64,000 nt of DNA from Cladocopium goreaui (lineage: Eukaryota > Sar > Dinophyceae > Suessiales > Symbiodiniaceae). Positions 23,931 to 33,812 of the stretch are shown in pieces (position 1 is the stretch's first letter; each line of letters begins with the position of its first letter). The position numbers and the translations under genes were made by a program. The notes beneath the pieces were generated by a model. The model searched no databases. It was not told where the DNA came from and was given only the letters and a program-made list of their open reading frames with translations. The DNA lies in contig CAMXCT020000114.1 in the NCBI GenBank assembly GCA_947184155.2, forward strand, positions 910,848-974,847, given 5' to 3'.

Positions 23931-26900
23931 ATGGCGGAAAGCAACAAAAATGAGTCCATGGTCAAGCGCTTTAGCGGCGAAGGACCTGAACCCCAAAAGG
24001 AGTACAAGAGATGGAAACGTTGGAGCAGAGCATACCTTGTAGTGCAGAAGGCAAAAGGTGTGGATGAAAAGGCCTTAGGTGCCATGCTGTTCACTCTGTT
24101 AGATGGAACTGCACTCAGAGCTTTCGATGCAACGAATATGGATGACCTTGAGCAAGCTGGAGGTCAGGACGTGATCTACCAGGTGCTGGATGAGAGATTT
24201 CCGGAGGAGGCCATCCATGACAGATTAGGTGAAGTTCTTGACGGCATCTTTGACTTGAAGGTGGAGAAGAACGAGACGACATCGGCCTACACTGGAAAGG
24301 CCCGAGCAGCCTTTTCAGCTGCAGAGGCTGAAGGTGTGCGACTGCCCTCGGTAGCCCGAGGATACCTGCTCTTGCGGTTCTCCAGACTTCCTGCGGAGAA
24401 GAAGGCGGTGGTCATGGCAGCGGCTCGACAGAGCTATGAGGAGTCGGATGTGGTTGCGGCCCTCAGGACGACTTATCCTGATGGGCTCTATGTCAAGGCT
24501 GCCAATCAGGTCCATGCCGTGGAACCGAACTCTGACCTGGAGGAGGAGGATGTGCCTGACTTCCACGACGTGTTCCTCACGGAAGAGGGCGAGGGCCTGG
24601 GTGATGAGCATGATCCAATTGAAGAACAAGATGCCATCGATGTGCTGATGACATGGAAGCAGACACGTCAGTCCATCAATCGAGAGAAACTTTCACGTGG
24701 GCTGGGCAAAAGTGATGGTTTCAAGAAGCTGGAAGCCAGAGTCAAATGTTTCAGATGCCAGCGCGTGGGGTACTTCTCCAGAAACTGTCCCAACAAGAAA
24801 GGTAAAGCTGGTGGCAAAGGTGAGTCGAGCTCTTCAACCAAGGTGAGCTTTGTCTACATGGCATGCGATTCCTCTGAGGAGTCATTTGAAATTGTGAACG
24901 ACATGGAAGATGAAATGGCGGCTGTTGTGGAGAGTTGGTCAGATTCTCCCAAAGATAGCTGGGAGGAGAAGGGTGACCAAGTGATTCGCCATCATGTCGT
25001 CCCACGATCATCCCTCTTCAGTCCGGCGAGGAGCCGATGTCCTTGTGCCATGTCCGAGCTGAGCTCTGCCAGGCTGACTGTGATGATTCAAAGGGATGGC
25101 CACGTGGAGGAGCAGTACACCCCAAATTGGAAAAACGGTCTTGAAGCGCACCGAGCAACTGACAGGGTGTGGACAGGCAAGACCATCTTCTACAAGATCC
25201 CGTCTCACGCTGAGGGTGACGTGGACGATGAGCAGCTGGTTGACCACATTGCGGCAGCGTTCTATAACTCAGCCGCGGGCGACGGTGTTGAGATTGACCT
25301 GGTGCCTGAGCCCAACGACACCACTGTCACCAAGGCAGCTGATGACTATGGCATAGAAAAGACGCCTGAGTGTGTGGAGGTGGCCTTCTTGGAGCAGAGC
25401 AGTGATGACGAAGTGGACGATGAGCACTCAGAATCTCATTGTCCGCTCGTCCATGATGCTGGGTTTGGGATAGTAGACACGGGGTGCGGCAGAGGATTGG
25501 TCGGAGAGAACACATTGCAGAGACATGTTGATCTTCTTCACAAGCATGGGTATGACATAGTGGAGCTCCCACCAAAACTTCACACCTTTAGGTACGGCAA
25601 TGGATCTTCCGATAGAACCAGCAGAAGAGTAGAATTGCCTGCCTTTGTTGGAGGGAAAGAAATGAAAGTGCGTCTGCATGTGGTGCCAGGTGACGTTCCT
25701 CTTCTTTTGAGTAAACGTCTGTTGAAAAGTCTGGGGGCCATGATCGACCTCAATGAGAATCGCCTGGTGATGTTGCGGGCGGGAGTGTCAACAGAACTGT
25801 TGGAAATGAAGGACAACTCCTACCAGATCAACTTGATGGATCTCAAGGACAAGGTCAAGATTGAATCACCAGAGGTGGATGTCCTTACAACCACACCCGG
25901 CAATTTTTCACCAGAAGAATATGATCGGATCATGCAGGCTTATGAGCCACCGCCAAGCAGTGATGAGGGCTGTGACGGCTACCCAGGAGGGGAGGTGGAC
26001 AGTCTGATAGACATGTGGCAAGACACCCATGACTTGGAGGAGGAAACTGGTGTCCATTGTGTTTTCAAGGCCGCAGACCGCCGAGAAGTGCAAGAGAAAA
26101 TGTCCCAAGTGCTTAGGTGCCATCGCCAAGAAGCGCCGTCTGTGGTTGAGATTTTCAGCCCAGGAAGATTTGCCAATTGGACTGACCGCTTTGGCTTAGT
26201 CTCCCGTGGTGCATTTGATTTGAGTGATGGCTGGAACTGGAAGAACAAAGACATGAGAAGAAAAGCTGAACAGGCCATTCAGTTGATCAGCCCAGATCTT
26301 GCAACCATGAGCCCGCCTTGTGGGCCTCTGTCAAGACTTCAGAATTTGACACCAGAGTCCAAACGCCGAGATCTTGAGGCGTTCGAGAAGGAAGTGAAAG
26401 AGGCCAAAGAGATGGTTAAATGGTCCCTGCAGGTGGCTGAGTTTCAGACAGAAATGGGCAAGGATTATTTGTTCGAATCTGCGCAGACAAGTGGGGCATG
26501 GCACGAAAAGAGCATGGAGAAGTTCATTGAAAAGCACAAGCCGTATCTCATTGATGTTCCTGCATGTGCTGTTGGTCTTTGTGATCCTCAAAGTAAGATG
26601 TTGTTTGGCAAGAAGTGGCGCTTCATGATAGGATGCGCGACAATTGCGGCTGCTTTGCAGAGACTGTACTGCAATGGGCAGCATCAACATCAGCGAGTAG
26701 AAGGCTCGTCAGGGGGGATGATGCGATCAGTCAGAACTCAAGTATATCCTTCCAGATTGGTGAAAGTCATTTTGGGATCCTTTGCACAACATGAAGCACA
26801 ACAACATTGGTGTCTGGCAGTGAGTCAAGCTAGTGTACACGTAGAAGAAGGTCACATCAAAGGTGAGGCACGTCGGAAGGTTGAGCGTGTAATTAACAAA

Positions 26901-29900
26901 TTGCATGTCAATTTGGGACATGCATCGAAGGCTGACATGGAAAGGATACTCAGACACCATCATGCGCAGGAGCCGGTTTTGGAACTGGTGAGAAGTTTTG
27001 AGTGCGGTATTTGCCAAGCAAGGGTTGCCCCAAAGGCCGTCAAAGATTCGGCCCCTCCAAGAGACATTGCTCCTCTGAGATACGTTGGAATGGATGTTAA
27101 GCAACTTCCATCATGGAAACCGAATGAGAAGATCAAGGCCATGAACATTGTTTGTAGGATGTCAGGGTTGCAGCAAATGTATCCTTTCAGGGAGCAAGAA
27201 AACTCAGACCTTCTGTCTCGAATTTATCGGAACTGGACGAAGGCGTATGGGCGACCTAGGTATCTGAAGTTTGATGCCAGCCGTTGCAACTTGGGCCAGA
27301 CGTTCCTTGAGCTTCTCGAGAGGGACGGCACAACTCCACTGGATGTTCCAGGTGAGGCACATGAGCAAATGGGGGACGTAGAAAGTCAAGGAAGGCACTT
27401 TGAAGACACCCGCAAAAGAATCATTGATCAACTGGAACCGCAAGACTACAATCAGTGGTTGGAATGTGTCGACGTCACGGTAGAGGCTCGTAATTCCCTT
27501 CTTCGTAGAGCTGGACATAGCCCGTATCAGCTTGTTTTTGGTCGTGATCCAGAATTTCCAGGTGATGATTTAGCATGTGAGCGTCCTAATCCAATTAGCA
27601 ATAGTGCCATTTTGGAAGATGCCATTGCTGAATATCAACATCGAGCTAGAAGTGTTGCACGACAAGAGGTGTTGAGAGAGCTGGATCACAGGGCAGCACG
27701 GGTAGCTTTGAATGCCCGGCCGCGACCATTGCGAGAGTTTAGAGCAGGCGATGAAGTAGCAGTCTGGCGAAGAGGAAAAGGTATCAAGAAGTCCAGTGCA
27801 AGGTGGCGAGGTCCAGGAATAGTGGCAGGTAGTGCTGGTGGTAACTATTGGGTATCTATGCCTGGGTCTTTTATCAAGTGCTCCCCAGAACAACTGAGAC
27901 TTCGAACCACTGAAGAGCGGGAGGCTGATAGGTTCCTTGTTAGAGATCTCAGAGCGGCGGCAGCAGCACTGTGGCCAGAGGTAGGCCCTTCTCACAAAAG
28001 TCATCAGAAATGTTTCTTTGACATCACTGGAGAAGATGTTCCACCAGGAGATCTTACTAGGAATCTTCCCCAAGAAATACCAGACTGCAGACCAGCGGCG
28101 GCAGAGACTCGCCAAGAGGCGATCGTTCCCGATGCGGCGGCAGGAGACGAACCCAGAGATGATGCTTCAGTGAGAACAAGATCACATAGAGGGTCCTCAT
28201 CTCAAAATATGGAAATTCAAAGTCTTAGCAGTGGGCATCAATCTCTTTCAAGTCAATTGAGTGGTTTATCAGCAGAAGAGCGGAATCTCTGGGAGGAGTC
28301 TGTCCGGCGTGCGGATCGGCTAGATGCAGTTCCCCGGCGTGAACCACCGACTGCTGGATCAGACCAGCCCGAGAAGCGGCCCCGTGTAGAGCAGCAGCTT
28401 GTAGCCGGCCAGATGTTTCCGCCTCCGTTGCCACGTCCAGCGACTCCGACACCGGCACCAGCTGAAACCATCCCTATTGTTGATTCAAGCAGTAGTTCTA
28501 CATCATCTTCTTCATCAACTACATCCTCAGCAAATCATGTCACAAAGGTCAATTGTATTCAGGACTGTTCCCACAAAGCAGTGTCATGTTCGGAAATTGG
28601 CGGTAATGAAGATTTTGTTCTTTGTTGCGATAGTGACGATGTACTGCTAGCGGGTGGTAGAAATGAAATTAACTTGAAAGAGGATAGATGGAAAAATCAA
28701 GAAGGGAAACAAAAGCTGGTGAAGGGCATCCGAAAGGAGGTTCAGACCGTGGTCAATGACAAGGGTGCACTCAGGCCATTGTCGCTCGAGGAGTCCAGAA
28801 AAGTCAGACAGTCTCATGCTCATCGCATTGTTCCAAGTCGACTTGTACTAGTGGAAAAACTAGATGAAAGTGGAGTTCAGATGGTAAAGGCCAGATGGAC
28901 TGCTCGGGGCGACAAAGATCCCGATTTACTGTCGCTAGTGCGAGGTGGGCAGACACAAGCTCCAACCATTTCATCGAACGGTAGATTCACTGTGATGCAG
29001 ACCATTGCTAGCAATCATTTTGTCATGCAGCTTGGAGATGTCACTGGAGCATTCTTAGAGTCAGATGAGATGGAGCGAGATTCAGGTCCACTTTTTCTTG
29101 CGCAGCCGCGAAATCATGAATTACCTGACTATGACCCAGAACAACTTTTTGAAGTCATCAAGCCCCTCTATGGATTCAACGATTCACCCCAAAGATGGTT
29201 CGGGAAGTTTTCGAAAACAGTGCAAGGTCTTCAATGGCAACAATCCAAATTGGACCATTGTGTTTTCTTTTTGAGGGATGAGAAGACTGGTTGTTTGCAA
29301 GGGATATTAGGCGTGCATGTCGACGATGTCATCCTGGGCGGGAAGGGAGAACGTTTTCTGGAGTCAGTTCAGCAGTTGAAGAACATATTTCCTTTCAGAA
29401 AGTGGAAACTGCACCAAGGCACTTTTTGTGGTGCGGAATTGACTCAAGATCCAAAGACGTTTGGAATCACTGTCAGCCAGGAGTCTTTTGCTGAGAAATT
29501 GCAACGGCCCAAACTGAGACAGAAAGAATCACCATTGGTTGAAGTCACTCCAGAAGAGGCAACCTCTCTCAAGTCTGTGCTGGGTGGGGCGTTGTGGTTA
29601 GCAAGAGAGACGCGTCCAGACTTAGCAGTGCAGGTAAGTCAAGGGCAACAGATCCTTCCAAAACCCACTTTAGGAGCAGCTCGTCAAATTGGTAATGTGG
29701 TGAGAAGAGCAAAGCAATACAAAACTTTGACATGGAAGATTCTCCCTATTCCTTTTGACCAGTTGCGACTATGTGTTCATACAGATGCTGCTTTTGCCAA
29801 TGCCAAGAAACAGGGCACTCAAGCGGGATATCTAGTTGGGGTAACTACTGATGAGCTGCAGGAGGGGAAACCTGCACCCTGGAGTCCTTGCGTTTGGAAG

Positions 29901-31238
29901 TCCTACCGGCTTCGCCGTGTGGTAGGATCAACTTTTGCAGGTGAGTCGCAGGTGCTATCAGATGGGTTGGGACATGCAGAATGGATTGCATGTCATTTAG
30001 CTGAAGTCAAGCATGGAAATTTTTCTTTAGCAACACGCAAAACCTACTTGCATGAGTTCAAACTTCAAGCTATCGTAGACTGCAAGAGCATTTATGATCA
30101 CTTGCAAAACTATGCATCTCCAGCTAGCGTTGGAGACAAACGCGTGGCGATAGACTTGATCATCATCAAAGAGGCGCTGCAAAGAGTCGGAGGTGTCATC
30201 AGGTGGTCACCGACATGGTTGCAATTGGCAGATGCATTAACTAAGGAATCAGTGGAAGCTATGGACCTTCTTAGGGCTGCCATGACCACAAACATGTACC
30301 ACTTGAATGATGAGAGCAAGATGATGGAAGCAGCAGCTGAGCAAAGGCAGGTTAGGTTGAATAGGAAAACAGATGCAGAGAAAAGCCAGGAATGCCTGGA
30401 GCCTTTTGCTGAGTCTCAAACATCAGAAGTTAGATTTGTAAGGTGCCGACCCGAATTTTCCATGGTGAAGGTGTCTACTCAGACGCTGTCGGAGGAGGAA
30501 GTGCGTTCACTTTTTGAATGCCTAGTCAGCGGGTGGGTCAAGTCTGGCGATGATTTCTTAGAGAACATGACTCAGTCGAAGAGCATGTGCCGAGCCAGGG
30601 CTCCGGCGTCAGTGGTGGATAGCAAGCAGTTCCGGGCTGAGACGTCTTTGGTGACTTTCACATACACCAAGACAACCAAGATGGTCCGCATTCAGGGTCA
30701 GGCAGTTCTTCTGGACAAGTCAGAGGAGATGCTTAAGAAGGTGATCCATGCGTATGAGAAGCTGATCAAAGATGGGGAAGTATGTCCATTGCCCGAAGGG
30801 AGTCAGGCATGGGGCAAAGCCATCAAGGACAGCTATGACCAAGGCTTGGTGTCGCATTTCATGGATGAGATGCGCATGTCTGGTGAGGGAGAGGATTCGA
30901 AGAGCAAGTTGATCGAAGTGAAGAAGCAGACGCTGGTGCCGGAGGATGAAGAGTTCACGGCGGCGGTTGCTGAGCTATGCAGTGAGGGGGCCCGTAAGTT
31001 GCACCATTTTCCTGCCTGGCGCAATAAGTATCTGCAATTCATGTTGCGTGAGTTTAATGCCTCCACTGACCAAGTGCTTGAGCTGTCGGATTTGACAGAC
31101 AAGATGAATGATCCAAATGAGGATACGGCATCTTGGCAGATGGAGGATGGCACAGATCTGTGTGATGCAAAGCCGAAAGCTAGGGCTGGAGGATACCGTT
31201 CCCAGGTCAATGATCGTCAGGCCAAGAAAGAATTTTAA
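23931..31238 (+). CDS. Copia gag-pol polyprotein with an internal methyltransferase-like domain (2435 aa)
   Basis: The first ATG (23931, MAESNKNESMVKRF) follows an open frame without ATG. Residues from this start: gag-like 1-270; zinc knuckle 273-286 (CFRCQRVGYFSRNC, with Tyr281 where His is normal); aspartic protease at 516 (IVDTGCGRGL); a cytosine-methyltransferase-like domain at about 735-905 (VVEIFSPGRF, SPPCGPLSRLQ at 794-804); integrase zinc finger H992/H997/C1025/C1028 and catalytic D1055, D1115, E1151 (exact D-35-E spacing); integrase C-terminal GDEVAVWRR near 1273; a Ser/Pro-rich linker; reverse transcriptase with D1703 and HVDD (1798-1799); RNase H with D1952, E2005, D2050, D2101. 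About 330 residues of unknown function follow. The stop lies 4 bp before the 3' LTR. All catalytic residues seen are intact except the zinc-knuckle His. Confidence 0.95.
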   Translation: MAESNKNESMVKRFSGEGPEPQKEYKRWKRWSRAYLVVQKAKGVDEKALGAMLFTLLDGTALRAFDATNMDDLEQAGGQDVIYQVLDERFPEEAIHDRLGEVLDGIFDLKVEKNETTSAYTGKARAAFSAAEAEGVRLPSVARGYLLLRFSRLPAEKKAVVMAAARQSYEESDVVAALRTTYPDGLYVKAANQVHAVEPNSDLEEEDVPDFHDVFLTEEGEGLGDEHDPIEEQDAIDVLMTWKQTRQSINREKLSRGLGKSDGFKKLEARVKCFRCQRVGYFSRNCPNKKGKAGGKGESSSSTKVSFVYMACDSSEESFEIVNDMEDEMAAVVESWSDSPKDSWEEKGDQVIRHHVVPRSSLFSPARSRCPCAMSELSSARLTVMIQRDGHVEEQYTPNWKNGLEAHRATDRVWTGKTIFYKIPSHAEGDVDDEQLVDHIAAAFYNSAAGDGVEIDLVPEPNDTTVTKAADDYGIEKTPECVEVAFLEQSSDDEVDDEHSESHCPLVHDAGFGIVDTGCGRGLVGENTLQRHVDLLHKHGYDIVELPPKLHTFRYGNGSSDRTSRRVELPAFVGGKEMKVRLHVVPGDVPLLLSKRLLKSLGAMIDLNENRLVMLRAGVSTELLEMKDNSYQINLMDLKDKVKIESPEVDVLTTTPGNFSPEEYDRIMQAYEPPPSSDEGCDGYPGGEVDSLIDMWQDTHDLEEETGVHCVFKAADRREVQEKMSQVLRCHRQEAPSVVEIFSPGRFANWTDRFGLVSRGAFDLSDGWNWKNKDMRRKAEQAIQLISPDLATMSPPCGPLSRLQNLTPESKRRDLEAFEKEVKEAKEMVKWSLQVAEFQTEMGKDYLFESAQTSGAWHEKSMEKFIEKHKPYLIDVPACAVGLCDPQSKMLFGKKWRFMIGCATIAAALQRLYCNGQHQHQRVEGSSGGMMRSVRTQVYPSRLVKVILGSFAQHEAQQHWCLAVSQASVHVEEGHIKGEARRKVERVINKLHVNLGHASKADMERILRHHHAQEPVLELVRSFECGICQARVAPKAVKDSAPPRDIAPLRYVGMDVKQLPSWKPNEKIKAMNIVCRMSGLQQMYPFREQENSDLLSRIYRNWTKAYGRPRYLKFDASRCNLGQTFLELLERDGTTPLDVPGEAHEQMGDVESQGRHFEDTRKRIIDQLEPQDYNQWLECVDVTVEARNSLLRRAGHSPYQLVFGRDPEFPGDDLACERPNPISNSAILEDAIAEYQHRARSVARQEVLRELDHRAARVALNARPRPLREFRAGDEVAVWRRGKGIKKSSARWRGPGIVAGSAGGNYWVSMPGSFIKCSPEQLRLRTTEEREADRFLVRDLRAAAAALWPEVGPSHKSHQKCFFDITGEDVPPGDLTRNLPQEIPDCRPAAAETRQEAIVPDAAAGDEPRDDASVRTRSHRGSSSQNMEIQSLSSGHQSLSSQLSGLSAEERNLWEESVRRADRLDAVPRREPPTAGSDQPEKRPRVEQQLVAGQMFPPPLPRPATPTPAPAETIPIVDSSSSSTSSSSSTTSSANHVTKVNCIQDCSHKAVSCSEIGGNEDFVLCCDSDDVLLAGGRNEINLKEDRWKNQEGKQKLVKGIRKEVQTVVNDKGALRPLSLEESRKVRQSHAHRIVPSRLVLVEKLDESGVQMVKARWTARGDKDPDLLSLVRGGQTQAPTISSNGRFTVMQTIASNHFVMQLGDVTGAFLESDEMERDSGPLFLAQPRNHELPDYDPEQLFEVIKPLYGFNDSPQRWFGKFSKTVQGLQWQQSKLDHCVFFLRDEKTGCLQGILGVHVDDVILGGKGERFLESVQQLKNIFPFRKWKLHQGTFCGAELTQDPKTFGITVSQESFAEKLQRPKLRQKESPLVEVTPEEATSLKSVLGGALWLARETRPDLAVQVSQGQQILPKPTLGAARQIGNVVRRAKQYKTLTWKILPIPFDQLRLCVHTDAAFANAKKQGTQAGYLVGVTTDELQEGKPAPWSPCVWKSYRLRRVVGSTFAGESQVLSDGLGHAEWIACHLAEVKHGNFSLATRKTYLHEFKLQAIVDCKSIYDHLQNYASPASVGDKRVAIDLIIIKEALQRVGGVIRWSPTWLQLADALTKESVEAMDLLRAAMTTNMYHLNDESKMMEAAAEQRQVRLNRKTDAEKSQECLEPFAESQTSEVRFVRCRPEFSMVKVSTQTLSEEEVRSLFECLVSGWVKSGDDFLENMTQSKSMCRARAPASVVDSKQFRAETSLVTFTYTKTTKMVRIQGQAVLLDKSEEMLKKVIHAYEKLIKDGEVCPLPEGSQAWGKAIKDSYDQGLVSHFMDEMRMSGEGEDSKSKLIEVKKQTLVPEDEEFTAAVAELCSEGARKLHHFPAWRNKYLQFMLREFNASTDQVLELSDLTDKMNDPNEDTASWQMEDGTDLCDAKPKARAGGYRSQVNDRQAKKEF
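26133..26650 (+). other. Cytosine-5-methyltransferase-like domain inside the polyprotein
   Basis: Residues about 735-905 read VVEIFSPGRF (like motif I, D/E-x-FSGxG), then PDLATMSPPCGPLSRLQ (like motif IV, PPCQ with the catalytic Cys at residue 797), then YLFESAQTSGAW (at the place of motif VI, ENV, keeping the Glu at 849). Spacing and order fit a shortened C5 methyltransferase fold, but the target-recognition part and motifs IX-X are not evident. Capture of cytosine methyltransferases by LTR elements is known in dinoflagellates and charophytes. Whether this domain is active or a degenerate relative is open. Confidence 0.6.
30255..31235 (+). other. C-terminal extension after RNase H, function unknown
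   Basis: About 330 residues follow the RNase H end (ADALTK). The stretch is charged and mostly helical in character, with segments such as EEEVRSLFECLVSGWVKSGD and LLDKSEEMLKKVIHAYEKLI. Standard Copia polyproteins stop shortly after RNase H. The extension is uninterrupted, so it has been kept open together with pol. I do not recognise a family. Confidence 0.7.
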
Positions 31239-31242
31239 TCAG

Positions 31243-31491
31243 TGAAGTTCTGACCGGAATTGGCCTGACATGTGGTATCATTGATTGCACATAGAAGATC
31301 CTTCAGCTGTTATGTAACATTTGGCTTTCAGGCTAGTATCTCGCATGTTCAGCGACTGATGGATCGCTGCAGGGGCGAAGACTTGGCTTAGAGCAAAACG
31401 AGCTACTGTGCTTTGGCTGCGAGGCCGCAGCTGTGGGCATTGGTTGGGAAGTGATTGCAGGAGCGATCACATCTGGCTTCATCAGTTTTAA
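31243..31491 (+). repeat. 3' LTR of the Copia element
   Basis: 249 bp, identical to the 5' LTR except at three sites. In all three the 3' copy has T where the 5' copy has C (ACTGG/ATTGG, TGCGC/TGTGC, GCCGTG/GCTGTG). Two of the three are CpG sites. It is followed by TTTAT (31492-31496). Confidence 0.93.
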
Positions 31492-31496
31492 TTTAT

Positions 31497-33390
31497 TAAT
31501 ATGTCTGAAATTTATTTGATAATTATATGATTTATGCTACAATATTCGGAATAATTTCCTATATAATTAGGCAACAATTTTTTGAACCACAACTATATTT
31601 TTATGGATCCCTTTGGTAATTTAAAATACCAATGGATAATATTTATTTTTAAGATGGGGATTATTTATAATAAATGGAATAATTAATGGATTTTTGATTG
31701 CCTTATTATGACATTCTGACATTTAGCACATATATGAGAAGGAAAAGATCGGAGCCATTGATGATTTTGTACCATCAGGAATTTAATGTCTCAGGATTAG
31801 CATCGATTGAATTAAATGGTCCTATATTATTATTATTAATATCGTTATTATTATTATTATTATTAATATCATTAACATCATCAACATCATTAATATCATC
31901 AATATCATCAACATCATCAATATCATCAACATCATCAGCATCATCAACAGCAACAACAATATCAACATCAATATCATCATTATTATTATCATCATCATCA
32001 TTATCGTTATCATTATCATTATCGTCGTCATATATTTACCCAAACCACCCACCCTGCCATCTTATTAATCATCACTTACCTGCGTTTCGTGTCCCCCCTT
32101 CTCAAGTAAAATTCAATAATATTTAATATATAATTAATTATTATATAATATTATATATTAATTTATTATTAAATTTGAATTAATATTATAAAAATATATA
32201 TATGATAAGAAAATATAAATTTATAATGGTTATAAATAAATTTGTTTAGAATTATTTTAATTAAATTACGATTATTCATATATATATATTATATTATATA
32301 TTATATATAAAATTTATATATTATTATTTTTAAAAAAATATTTAATTATATTGTTTATTTTAATAATTTAATTTATTGGAATTATAAAAAATAGATTGGA
32401 AAATTTATTAATATAAATTTATTATTCTTTTATTATAGGCTTAGTGCTATATAATTGTTTTAGTGCCTCGTTATTGGCATAGCGTGCCGTAATTGTCTCA
32501 ATGCTTTTAATTTAAAAAAAATGAAAAAAATTAAGTCAGCTATATGCCCTTGACCCTGCTCGGTGTGCCGTTATTATCCCGACCAATATATATTATATAT
32601 TATTTTTTATCTTATTTATTCGTTTGCCAGTTCAATATAATATAAATGGATTAATTTTGTCGATTTTTTTTTTAATTATTGAGTCAACTAGATGCCATCG
32701 AATTAGAGCGATGTTTTTGACCTAACACGGTCTTGATGAGGAAATTTATTCCATTTGAATGAATTTGGAAATATTTCCCAATATACCCCCCATTACAGCC
32801 CAGAAATTCCTATTGAAATTAAATTAGTTATATATTTTGAACTAATTCGAAAAAAAAAATGAATTACTACATTAAATTATTTATATTTAAATAATTTATA
32901 GAATAATCAAATATTATATTTTTCGATTTATACAATTTAAAAATTAAAATTCTAATTTTATTATTATAATTATTATATTTTTATAAATATAAAAAATATA
33001 TTAGATTTCGAATATATATTTTTTTAAAAAATATATATATATATATTTTTTATATTAGATTTATTTATTTCTATATTTATTCATTTTATTTTCTTAATAT
33101 ATTTATATATTCCATTATATATTTAAAAAATATATCTTCGATCCGGTCAGGTAATTATCCATCCAAATTTAATTATATGTCAATATTATTTTTCTTATTA
33201 TGTAATTCTTATTTTAGAGATTTATATAAATTATTATTTTTAATTTATATATATATATATAATTATATTATTATTTATCTTTATATTTATTATATTTTTA
33301 GAATTATAATATATTCTAAATATTCTGACCTGCTTTTATCATAGTTGAATAGTTGCTATATAGGTTCAACCCCAATAATCCCAAATCGAT
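31497..33390. other. AT-rich block, right part, with ATC/ATT tract
   Basis: Nearly pure A/T sequence, including an ATTATT/ATCATC triplet tract at 31825-32030. Slightly more complex islands occur at 32435-32580 and 32680-32800. No exon or RNA gene was recognised. The triplet tract ends in a phrase (ATATATTTACCCAAA) resembling the one at 23606-23620 on the other side of the element. Confidence 0.8.
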
Positions 33391-33394
33391 ACTC

Positions 33395-33490
33395 CAACGC
33401 CCTCAACAGCAGCTTCCGCCCGCTGCTGCTGCTGCTGCAGCCACTGCAGCTGCTGCTGGCAGCTGCCTCAACAGCCAGGCCTGGGCAGCC
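33395..33490. repeat. CTG-rich GC island at the edge of the AT block
   Basis: GC-rich DNA with CTGCTGCTGCTGCTGCAG and GCAGCTGCTGCTGGCAGC, directly after the AT block. A similar island in the opposite orientation borders the second AT block at about 62160-62240. Confidence 0.8.
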
Positions 33491-33546
33491 GTTCCAACAA
33501 ACGGAATAATTTAATCGAATATCTAATTTATTATCACAACTATAAT

Positions 33547-33686
33547 CAATGGGAATTTCAGGATCCTAAAATGGCGGTACTGTACCATATAAGGCAATAT
33601 TTTGTGGTGACATTCACTTACATAGGCCTTATATAAGCCTTATATATGGTAGGTACATCCATTTTAGGATCCTGAAATTCCCATTG
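33547..33686. mobile_element. MITE-like foldback element, family I, copy 1
   Basis: 140 bp bounded by perfect 28-bp inverted repeats beginning CAATGGGAATTTCAGGATCC and ending with its complement (CCTGAAATTCCCATTG). The inside carries TGTACCATATAAGG and TTATATATGGTAGGTAC, a second inner inverted pair. It has no coding capacity. A related copy is at 56061-56207. Target duplications are not clear. Confidence 0.88.
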
Positions 33687-33812
33687 ATATTATTCAGTGA
33701 GATGCCCCATTGTCTTAGAATTAATATGTTTCCATCTTGAAATTAAATCAATTTCAGAAGACCCGGCAGCTGTAGTTGTTTTCATCCACCACATCATCAG
33801 TTCGAGCAAAAG

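Larger units (their letters stand above)
23646..31491 (+). mobile_element. Complete Copia-type LTR retrotransposon
   Basis: A full element with two 249-bp direct terminal repeats, a TTTAT target duplication, a primer-binding-like site one base inside the 5' LTR, one uninterrupted gag-pol frame, and a purine tract (AAGAAAGAA, 31225-31233) just before the 3' LTR. The order protease, integrase, reverse transcriptase, RNase H is that of Copia (Ty1) elements. The LTRs differ at three positions, so insertion is recent on the scale of the local mutation rate. It is inserted in the plus orientation in an AT-rich block. Confidence 0.96.

Noticed and set aside
31698..32126. Plus-strand frame rich in Ser, Ile and Leu after the retrotransposon
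   Set aside because: It is a translation of the ATT/ATC triplet tract, with no exon signals.
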